Below the pieces are notes generated by a model that did no database searches, had not been told where the DNA came from, and saw only the letters and a list, made by a program, of their open reading frames with translations. The translations under genes were made by a program, and so were the position numbers. Below, in pieces: positions 14,263 to 19,795 of a stretch of DNA of 34,021 bases (positions within the stretch are counted from its first letter, which is position 1; every line of letters starts with the position of its first letter). Where the stretch lies: IMG/VR virus record IMGVR_UViG_3300042868_009320, positions 1 to 34,021 of that record; one strand, given 5' to 3'. Source of the stretch: a virus.

Positions 14263-14629
14263 ACTTTATGTGTTTTTTAGTTGGTAAATTAAGTTTAAGT
14301 AAGAATCTAATCTCATCAAATTGCTCCTGGTAGATGTCATTAGTCTTTAGGTCTTGTTGGTGCATACGCAATCCGTGTAGGACAGTTGTATGGTCACGAA
14401 AAAATAACCTGCCTATTGAGGCTACTGTGGCCCCGACGTAAGTTTTTAGGATGGCATAGCACATATTCCTAGTAAGCACTAGAATGCGTGATCTATCTTT
14501 AGACAAGGCATCTTTGTACCTTACATTCATCTCCTTACATACGAACTGAATTAGTAATTCTCTATCAGGTTCTTCAAAGTTTAATATTCCTGGCATAGCG
14601 TAGTAGTGTATTTTATTCGGTGAAATCAT
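14234..14629 (-). CDS. DnaA domain-IV-like DNA-binding protein, no AAA+ domain
   Basis: A protein of 131 residues. Residues 71-88 read SIGRLFFRDHTTVLHGLR, a close match to the DnaA signature in which RDHTTV contacts the DnaA box. The helices before it (NVRYKDALSKDRSRILVLTR) fit the rest of domain IV. The ATPase domain and N-terminal domains of DnaA are absent. It may mark the phage origin, bind host DnaA boxes, or regulate transcription. The ATG at 14629 gives the full length; an internal Met at residue 12 is possible. Confidence 0.85.
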   Translation of the reverse strand: MISPNKIHYYAMPGILNFEEPDRELLIQFVCKEMNVRYKDALSKDRSRILVLTRNMCYAILKTYVGATVASIGRLFFRDHTTVLHGLRMHQQDLKTNDIYQEQFDEIRFLLKLNLPTKKHIKYAKSIRTMG

Positions 14630-14807
14630 ATATTTGGTTTTTTAATTCTTCTATCTTCTTGCGATAGAAAGCTTCTACAATCTCAATCATCTCTTCGTCA
14701 GCCTTGGCCAACCTAGTGCGAATCTTATAAGGTGTGTACCCTGTAATCTCACAAATCTTTTTTATATCGCCATACTTAAGCAAGGCACGATAGTCTCTAA
14801 TTAGCAT
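14613..14807 (-). CDS. Small helix-turn-helix candidate
   Basis: A protein of 64 residues: DIKKICEITGYTPYKIRTRL reads like a helix-turn-helix of the 'is-this-the-right-state' type seen in small phage regulators, followed by a long charged helix (VEAFYRKKIEELKNQIYD). It overlaps the DnaA-like gene by 17 bases and the preceding gene by 11 bases. It could regulate the replication operon; no family is certain. Confidence 0.58.
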   Translation of the reverse strand: MLIRDYRALLKYGDIKKICEITGYTPYKIRTRLAKADEEMIEIVEAFYRKKIEELKNQIYDFTE

Positions 14808-15039
14808 CTTTTAGTTTTTTATATAATTTATAATGTCTGTCAATGGAACGCATTGCTCCTTCAATCGATGTGAAATAATCACCTCTCCAATAGTAGAACT
14901 TATCTAGGGGTTTTTTGGAATCCCAATGGATAAACATACCACGATAGATGTAATCTTTTTTAAGCCTTTGGCCATCTATGGTTATCATAAAATAATCCTT
15001 AAGGCCTTTTTGTTTTAGATGGGCTGGTGTAGGGTGCAT
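14797..15039 (-). CDS. Small hypothetical protein
   Basis: A protein of 80 residues rich in Lys, Tyr and Asp (LDKFYYWRGDYFTSIEGAMR), predicted alpha/beta, no membrane segment and no known motif. It belongs to the head of the replication operon, with two bases between it and the gene upstream and an 11-base overlap with the gene downstream. Function unknown. Confidence 0.58.
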   Translation of the reverse strand: MHPTPAHLKQKGLKDYFMITIDGQRLKKDYIYRGMFIHWDSKKPLDKFYYWRGDYFTSIEGAMRSIDRHYKLYKKLKDAN

Positions 15040-15041
15040 AC

Positions 15042-15245
15042 TTATTCAATTATGGAGTAAATAGTTTCAGTTACCTCTTTGGTAGGCTTTAAAGATACTC
15101 CACTAGCAGCTTTGATAAACTTTTCGTAGGCACTATCTTTGTCAGCACTAATGGAACTATCTACATACTCGCCATCCTTTTCGGTATAGTATCTTACACC
15201 ACCTGTGATAGTATTAGTTTCTGTGATAAACTCGAATTTAGACAT
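15042..15245 (-). CDS. Small hypothetical protein
   Basis: A protein of 67 residues: a beta-type N-terminus (MSKFEFITETNTITGGVRYY) and an amphipathic C-terminal helix. ATG lies four bases after the stop of the gene upstream in the operon. No motif recognised. The pattern is compatible with a small regulator or inhibitor, but nothing in the sequence says which. Confidence 0.58.
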   Translation of the reverse strand: MSKFEFITETNTITGGVRYYTEKDGEYVDSSISADKDSAYEKFIKAASGVSLKPTKEVTETIYSIIE

Positions 15246-15249
15246 ATTA

Positions 15250-15465
15250 TTAGGGTTTTTGGGTTACTTTATTAAGTTTTTGGTGCCTTTGGAAATAAGA
15301 CTGAACTCCACTTGAATTGATTTGGCTCTGCATATTCTCATAATACACAGGATCAAGGAAGGTTTTTGATAGGTAGTTAAAATAGACTTGCTCACCTGGT
15401 GAGAAGTTTTTGCCAGTAAGACTACACTTGCAGCCATACTTAACGGTGATTAATTCAAATGACAT
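15250..15465 (-). CDS. First gene of the replication operon, small Cys-containing protein
   Basis: A protein of 71 residues from the ATG at 15465 (MSFELITVKYGCKCSLTGKN). The frame is open up to an ATG at 15552, but those 29 codons lie in the T-tract repeat array and read as low-complexity Lys/Asn/Thr, so the shorter form is preferred. Two Cys close together (CKC) and a PGEQVYF stretch hint at a small structured fold but not a complete metal site. Function unknown. Confidence 0.6.
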   Translation of the reverse strand: MSFELITVKYGCKCSLTGKNFSPGEQVYFNYLSKTFLDPVYYENMQSQINSSGVQSYFQRHQKLNKVTQKP

Positions 15466-15470
15466 AGATG

Positions 15471-15647
15471 GGGTTTTTGTTTTGTTTGACGAAGTTAAGG
15501 GTTTTTTGTTATTGTTAAGGATTTTTAGCAGGTTTTTTGTTAAGGTAATCATAAAAGATTTTTGCCTAACCTTGAGGAGTTTTTGCGTGTGGGATTTTTA
15601 GGGGATTTTTAGCAGGTTTTTGCCGAGGGGTTTTTGGCAGGTTTTTG
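15471..15647. promoter_or_regulatory. Phased T-tract array, probable curved DNA
   Basis: Eleven runs of five or six Ts, mostly flanked by G (GGTTTTTG, GGATTTTTAG), lie in 175 bp. Centres are near 15476, 15504, 15524, 15535, 15561, 15582, 15597, 15608, 15619, 15633 and 15644. Several spacings are about 11 bp and others about 21 bp, close to one or two helical turns, which is the arrangement that bends DNA. A 19-bp direct repeat (GGATTTTTAGCAGGTTTTT) occurs from 15519 and from 15603, 84 bp apart. It lies just upstream of the replication operon and may be its control region or an origin. Confidence 0.7.
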
Positions 15648-15845
15648 TCACTTTGAAATTTTGTTTCAATGGTTGCATAAACAACTAATGGCTTAACATT
15701 AATGTTTAAACTTTGATATATTTTATATAGGTATGCCAAATTCATATATGAATCAATTTTAAGGCTATTTTAAGCCCATTTACGGGCCTTTATTTTATTT
15801 TATGTGTCCTTGTATCAACTATTTTTTTTCGTGTCTTATTTCGTC
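15648..15845. other. Non-coding stretch with two perfect palindromes and a hairpin
   Basis: No convincing gene is seen between the T-tract array and the gene ending at 15846. AACATTAATGTT (15695-15706) is a 12-bp perfect palindrome, and ATTCATATATGAAT (15740-15753) is a 14-bp perfect palindrome. GCCC (15774-15777) can pair with GGGC (15784-15787), followed on the plus strand by CTTTATTTTATTTT. The palindromes look like operator sites for a dimeric regulator of the replication operon. Confidence 0.55.
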
Positions 15846-16052
15846 TTATTTTGCTAGATATTCATTCCAACCTTGCGACATATTTTTGTTTTGCTCCCAT
15901 TCTATGTCCGAAATAACATCTTCAATTTCGTTATCTGTTATTTTATTGGCTTTGTCCTTGCAACAGATAGTGCAAAAAATGGCATCATTAACATACAAAA
16001 CAAGCTCGTTTTTATGCTCGTTTAATTGGTAGCTACTAATCTTAAAATTCAT
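15846..16052 (-). CDS. Small hypothetical protein with Cys pair
   Basis: A protein of 68 residues, with NDAIFCTICCKDKANK in the middle and an acidic helical C-terminus (DNEIEDVISDIEWEQ). Three Cys in CxxCC could bind metal, but no second pair follows. It stands alone between the terminator of the amidotransferase unit and the region controlling the replication operon. Function unknown. Confidence 0.58.
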   Translation of the reverse strand: MNFKISSYQLNEHKNELVLYVNDAIFCTICCKDKANKITDNEIEDVISDIEWEQNKNMSQGWNEYLAK

Positions 16053-16076
16053 ATTATTGTTATTAGGTTATTATAT

Positions 16077-16107
16077 AAAAAAGCGCGCACCCATTACAGA
16101 TGCGCGC
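16077..16107 (-). terminator. Strong rho-independent terminator after the amidotransferase gene
   Basis: On the minus strand GCGCGCA pairs with TGCGCGC over seven G/C-rich base pairs (16107-16101 with 16089-16083), with a G-U possible inside. Six Ts follow at 16082-16077. It closes the amidoligase/amidotransferase unit. Such a GC-rich stem stands out in this AT-rich genome. Confidence 0.9.
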
Positions 16108-16123
16108 CCACATTAAACAAACA

Positions 16124-16858
16124 CTATTTTAGAGCGTACGCATACTCTTCATATTTAAAACAATTTTGGCACAAATAAATATCGTAAAAGTCATCATATT
16201 CGATATGCTCTAATTGGGTGACTTCTCCACAGCACTCGCAAGGCAATTCGTTTTCTTCTTCGTCTTCATCTAGTTCATTAATGCTCTTACTTGAATAGGG
16301 CTTCGCATAATAAGATAACGCACCTAAATATGACTTATTAGAGTACCAGGCGCCCTTATGCCAATTACCCGCGTTCTCATTAATGATATAGAAGTCTCCG
16401 TAACTATCTAAAAAGACAAATTTGTTATTGGCACCGATTGAAAATTCGATTAACTGCATTAATGAATCATTTTGCACAAAATTAGAAGGCAATCCCTTCA
16501 AAAATGTGTTATTATAAATTTGCGTGTCGTTAATCTTTGAATAAATTGGCACATCAATATCTAATATCCCATTATGGCAAAAGAAAATATCTTCATTCAC
16601 TTTGAATGGGTGGCAGTTTTCGTAATTGACTCCACCACTAGTGGCAATTCTAAAGTGAATAACAATATTTGTATTGAATTTGTCGGCTTCCCTCTTTAGA
16701 TCCATAAACTTCGCAAAGTCAGTTAATTCCTTTTTTACTATTACTTGCCCTTTATTGGCATACATAATGCCAGCTCCGTGTCCGTTACTATTCCAACAAT
16801 TTAATAATGTAGATTCCTTAATTTTTGTGCCTTTCGGCTGTATAGCTATAATACACAT
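16124..16858 (-). CDS. Class II glutamine amidotransferase-like protein with zinc ribbon
   Basis: A protein of 244 residues. The start MCIIAI places Cys2 as an N-terminal nucleophile after Met removal, as in GATase II enzymes. HFRIATSGG (68-76), CHPF (82-85) and HNG (95-97) are the ammonia-release and substrate-binding motifs of the family. A C-terminal addition with an acidic linker and CxCC (207-210) plus CQNC (230-233) looks like a zinc ribbon. The enzyme should release ammonia from glutamine for a partner synthetase. The gene directly upstream, three bases away, is an amidoligase, so the two probably work together on an unknown substrate. Confidence 0.85.
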   Translation of the reverse strand: MCIIAIQPKGTKIKESTLLNCWNSNGHGAGIMYANKGQVIVKKELTDFAKFMDLKREADKFNTNIVIHFRIATSGGVNYENCHPFKVNEDIFFCHNGILDIDVPIYSKINDTQIYNNTFLKGLPSNFVQNDSLMQLIEFSIGANNKFVFLDSYGDFYIINENAGNWHKGAWYSNKSYLGALSYYAKPYSSKSINELDEDEEENELPCECCGEVTQLEHIEYDDFYDIYLCQNCFKYEEYAYALK

Positions 16859-16861
16859 AAT

Positions 16862-18163
16862 TTATAAATTTTTTAGTTTAATGAATTTTTTTAGGTTAGA
16901 ATATTCGCACGAATTAGCAATATATTCCTTGAATGAATCAAGCGTAATTATTTTAGATTCCTTAGTAAACATATACAAAGCGTGTACGAACTCAATATTC
17001 TTCATAAAAGATTGAAAGTTCAAAGTACCACGGAATATGCGTACTTCAATAGTGGAATAATTTTGTAGATTAATTGCCACATATCTTGCTGAATTACCTT
17101 CTTTTTTCTTTGCTTTATACATTAGCGCGTTGTCGTCGTTGTCTTCTATGTTAGCCCATTGAACAAGTTTTTCCATTTTGCGTTGGCTAATTGCGACTAT
17201 AAAAGGCACATTTTCGGCAAAGAACTTCATAAATTTATATAATTGCCAGGTACCAAAGGCCTTTTTACTTATATGAATGTGCATTCCGCAAGTATTGGCA
17301 TTATAGCTATTGTAAGCGTTGTTAGATAGCTCATTCAAGGCACTTTCAAAGTCTTTTGCGCTGTGTTTAATGTAAGAGAATGTTAATGGGTGACTAACTA
17401 ACTCAAAGCCATTATTTAAACTTCCATCGTTCTTAAAATACCAGGCTTTATTCTCAATCTTTTTTGCCATATCCCCTCGGTTAGTTTCGCTTTTATCCAT
17501 TTTCTCGACTTCCAATTCAATACCAAAGAAAGGCACTTCCTTAGAATCATATGGCATTGAAATAAATTGTAAAATTGGCTTAAATGAATAGTTACGAATA
17601 ATAGAGCTGTTTTCTTTTTGCTCTTCGTCTTCGTCATACTCTTCATCTTCGGGTTCGTCGTGGTATTGGTCGTCGCATTCCCAATAATACACATCGTCTC
17701 TGTGTCTTAATTCTCCGTCAATATCAAAGACTAAATCGTCGTCGTTATCTATATATGCCATAGTATAAAAGTCGTCTCCTAATTGATAAATATCATTATT
17801 ACTATTGCAATTATCAATGTGAGTATAATATTCGCGCCTTCTATCATTCACCAGGACTGAATCACCAGTTAGTATATTGCATTCGTCTATATCGTCATAT
17901 CTATACTCGTCGTCGTCTTGTACTTCGTGGTACCATTCATCTTCAACCAATACGCAATCTTCACAATATGAATAAAAGTAATAAGATTCTCCATCAATCT
18001 TAAACGAACTTGAACCTGTTTCGACAATATCTTCATAATTAGTGGCCTTGCACTCTTCTTTGTATTCTTTGCGTAGATAACCTTCTTCTACTGACTTTTG
18101 TAATACTTGAACAATGATTCGTAATTCCTTAAATGTTTTTGTTTGTGTTAATGTGTTTTCCAT
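16862..18163 (-). CDS. Amidoligase-family enzyme (amidoligase_2-like, glutamine synthetase-like fold)
   Basis: A protein of 433 residues from the ATG at 18163; an in-frame TTG at 18199 overlaps the upstream ORF and is rejected. The C-terminal half has the amidoligase motifs: GIELEVE (214-220), NDGSLNNGFELVSHP (245-259), CGMHIHIS (292-299) and IEVRIFRGT (372-380). These supply the metal-binding Glu and His and the Arg of the COOH-NH2 ligase site. The first 195 residues are acidic and Tyr/Asp-rich, with scattered Cys pairs (CEDC, ECDDQYH) that may form small zinc modules. The family joins an amine to a carboxylate with ATP. Association with a GATase II supplies the ammonia. Target (peptide, wall or protein) unknown. 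Confidence 0.84.
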   Translation of the reverse strand: MENTLTQTKTFKELRIIVQVLQKSVEEGYLRKEYKEECKATNYEDIVETGSSSFKIDGESYYFYSYCEDCVLVEDEWYHEVQDDDEYRYDDIDECNILTGDSVLVNDRRREYYTHIDNCNSNNDIYQLGDDFYTMAYIDNDDDLVFDIDGELRHRDDVYYWECDDQYHDEPEDEEYDEDEEQKENSSIIRNYSFKPILQFISMPYDSKEVPFFGIELEVEKMDKSETNRGDMAKKIENKAWYFKNDGSLNNGFELVSHPLTFSYIKHSAKDFESALNELSNNAYNSYNANTCGMHIHISKKAFGTWQLYKFMKFFAENVPFIVAISQRKMEKLVQWANIEDNDDNALMYKAKKKEGNSARYVAINLQNYSTIEVRIFRGTLNFQSFMKNIEFVHALYMFTKESKIITLDSFKEYIANSCEYSNLKKFIKLKNL

Positions 18164-18164
18164 T

Positions 18165-18266
18165 TTACTTCTTTTTAAATGATTGAATAAAAGTGACAAT
18201 GAATGTGTAAAGAATGATACTAATTAAACTAACTAATATCAATTCAGCCAGGCTTATTACTTGCAT
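18165..18266 (-). CDS. 33-residue membrane peptide, amidoligase operon
   Basis: The ORF opens MQVISLAELILVSLISIILY; nearly all of residues 4-28 are hydrophobic, and it ends in FKKK. Its start overlaps the end of the other tiny ORF by ten bases, and it stops one base before the amidoligase ATG. The exact fit between neighbours argues for translation. A single membrane pass with a basic tail inside is predicted. It may place the enzymes at the membrane or act on it. Confidence 0.55.
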   Translation of the reverse strand: MQVISLAELILVSLISIILYTFIVTFIQSFKKK

Positions 18267-18367
18267 CTTGAATCGATTAATAGGTGAATAAACAATCTAC
18301 CTACAAAAGAAACAAAGAAGGCAAATAAGACTAATTGAAGGCCGAATAACATATCTAAATTTTCCAT
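18257..18367 (-). CDS. 36-residue membrane peptide, first gene of the amidoligase operon
   Basis: The ORF opens MENLDMLFGLQLVLFAFFVS and ends HLLIDSRCK, with one hydrophobic segment at about 6-31. It overlaps the next tiny ORF by ten bases in another frame. It is the first gene of the minus strand after the divergent region. Overlapping small membrane genes recall phage pairs such as holin/antiholin or small toxins, but no homology is claimed. Confidence 0.52.
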   Translation of the reverse strand: MENLDMLFGLQLVLFAFFVSFVGRLFIHLLIDSRCK

Positions 18368-18459
18368 AATGTGTGTGCCATTGGTTTTATATGGCGCTGT
18401 AATATTAGTCAATTAATCAATACAAAGTGCAAAAATGTAAAAAATAATTAAATTAATGT

Positions 18460-18568
18460 TATATAATAGTTCATATACTTATATAATACTTAGTACACTT
18501 AATCAATATATACTATATTATATATTGTATAATGTAGGATATAATACCTAATACATAGGGATATAATA
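18460..18568. repeat. Iteron-like array of five (T/G)ATATAATA repeats
   Basis: Direct copies start at 18460, 18480, 18538 and 18560, with one inverted copy at 18516-18524. Start-to-start distances are 20, 36, 22 and 22 bp, so most copies sit two helical turns apart. The surrounding DNA is almost pure A/T and would melt easily. This could be an origin (binding sites plus unwinding element) or an operator array. Chance repetition in AT-rich DNA is the alternative. Confidence 0.55.
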
Positions 18569-18761
18569 TACTAAATTGATTATAAGTATTAATAGGTGAT
18601 TTTTACTTTTGGCCTAAGCTTGCGTAAACTATCAATAAAGTAAAATACAATAGCTTTGCCTACGGAATAGGCTAAGAATAGGAGAGGGAAGGAGTCTTAT
18701 AATTTATATTATGTTAAATGGCAATAAGAAAAGAGGATATTCGATGTTGCAACGCTAAAGT

Positions 18762-18786
18762 CCCCTACCCTCTTGACCCCCTACCC
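18762..18786 (-). other. G-quadruplex motif with a doubled CCCCTACC element
   Basis: The minus strand carries four runs of three to five Gs separated by 2, 6 and 2 bases, a canonical four-run quadruplex motif. On the plus strand it is CCCCTACC twice (18762-18769 and 18778-18785). The same eight bases occur again at 19726-19733 between terS and terL. Such G-runs are rare in this AT-rich genome. Confidence 0.75.
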
Positions 18787-18917
18787 TATTTTTTCGTATA
18801 GAATTTTGGGAGCCTGCCTTGGGCCCTTCATTATTCTGATATAAAACAAAGACTTAACCATTTTTGACATTTGATTTTTTTTATTTTTCTATATAACACA
18901 TTATAAAAACCAATAAT

Positions 18918-19436
18918 ATGAATGCAGAGTTTAAAGACATCACTAAAGAAGCTTTTATCATAGCTTACAAGGAGAACTTCGGTAACATAACCATCTCTTG
19001 TGAATCAGCTGGGGTATCTAGGTCATCGTATAACGTATGGGTTAAGAATGATCCTGAGTTTGCTAGGAAACTAGCTGAAATAGAACCTGAGGAGATAATG
19101 CTAGACTTTGGTGAACATAAACTGATGGAGCGTATTGCTAAGGGCGATACGTTAGCTACTATGTTCTTACTAAAGACAAAAGGTAAGCGTAGAGGATACA
19201 TCGAAAGACAAGAGGTAGCTCACGAAGGTGATGTTGTTAAGCAGATTACTGTGAATGTCTTAAAGGCTAGTCATATTGAAGATGTTCCTAAGCTAGATGG
19301 TGATGAGAATATGCAACTAGAAGATAGTGGCTTTGTGGTTCCTGCTACTGAAGCTGCCAATATCCAAGATATACCACTTTACGAGTATGATAAGGAGGTA
19401 GATATAGAGAATGAAGCTGGAGAATACGAAGAATAG
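18918..19436 (+). CDS. terS: Terminase small subunit
   Basis: A protein of 172 residues. The N-terminus (AFIIAYKENFGNITISCESA, then GVSRSSYNVWVKNDPEFARK) is the helix-turn-helix of phage small terminases, and the helical middle (FGEHKLMERIAKGDTLATMF) matches their oligomerisation part. An acidic tail follows residue 125. The subunit binds the packaging site and hands DNA to the large subunit at 19796. ATG is preceded by an A/T-rich stretch without a Shine-Dalgarno sequence. A 359-bp gap rather than an overlap separates it from terL, which is unusual. Confidence 0.85.
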   Translation: MNAEFKDITKEAFIIAYKENFGNITISCESAGVSRSSYNVWVKNDPEFARKLAEIEPEEIMLDFGEHKLMERIAKGDTLATMFLLKTKGKRRGYIERQEVAHEGDVVKQITVNVLKASHIEDVPKLDGDENMQLEDSGFVVPATEAANIQDIPLYEYDKEVDIENEAGEYEE

Positions 19437-19795
19437 CTCTTAAATGGCATTTTAAGGCCAATACAGACACTTTCTACCATAGAGTAGTACTATCTATTCA
19501 AAATGACATAGAGTGTCTTAAATCGCTTCTAATTGCTTTTTATGGTATGTTTCACTTTAAGGCAACTTGTTACCAATTTGGTTACATTTACATTTGTTCG
19601 TACTAAAAAGTGTTATTAGCTTACATAAATCGGTAGTATTACTACTAATTCTTTATAAAAAGTAAACCTATACCTTGACTTTATCAATCAAAAGTAAAGC
19701 CAAAACTTGATTTTTATGATTGATACCCCTACCTTCCTATAAAACGAAAAGTATTAGCTTTGACTTGAGCAAACCAAAAATTTTAATTTATTTCT
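19437..19795. other. Gap between terS and terL; possible packaging-site region
   Basis: No gene is visible in these 359 bp. There is a perfect 9-bp inverted repeat (TATCAATCA at 19682-19690, TGATTGATA at 19717-19725), directly followed by CCCCTACC (19726-19733), the third copy of the element found before terS. ACCAATTTGGT near 19572 is a short palindrome. TACATTTG (19589) and TAGCTTTG (19755) fit the promoter -7 pattern. A pac or cos site recognised by the small terminase could lie here, as such sites often lie in or near terS. Confidence 0.55.
19755..19762 (+). promoter_or_regulatory. Promoter-like -7 box (TAGCTTTG) before terL
   Basis: TAGCTTTG fits TAnnTTTG, lies 33 bases before the terL ATG, and repeats the box at 18651-18658 exactly. 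No -33 TTG at the right distance is visible and the late TAAAAA extension is missing. Confidence 0.4.

Larger units (their letters stand above)
18368..18917. other. Divergent intergenic region, 550 bp, AT-rich
   Basis: No gene of convincing length is seen; the longest plus-strand candidate near 18713 has only 15 codons. The region separates the two arms of the genome. It holds the iteron-like array at 18460-18568, promoter-like boxes on the plus strand at 18604 (TACTTTTG) and 18651 (TAGCTTTG), the G-quadruplex motif at 18762-18786, and an AT-rich run up to the terS start. It is the best place for a replication origin or the main control region, by inference. Confidence 0.6.

Noticed and set aside
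15598-15678. Minus-strand ORF of 26 codons running into the T-tract array (leader peptide?)
   Set aside because: Its residues (KNLLKIP) simply reflect the AAAAAC/CTGCTAAAAATC repeats. The array period is not a multiple of three, so the array is not a coding repeat.
15802-16032. Plus-strand ORF opposite the small Cys-containing gene at 15846
   Set aside because: Its sequence is the reverse of the minus-strand gene, with Ser/Cys/Phe-rich composition and no fitting neighbours on that strand.
18713-18768. Small plus-strand ORF before the quadruplex motif (MLNGNKKRGYSMLQR)
   Set aside because: Fifteen codons, no fitting neighbour, no better promoter than chance.
19689-19696. TACTTTTG on the minus strand in the terS-terL gap
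   Set aside because: No minus-strand gene follows it, so it is probably a chance match in AT-rich DNA.
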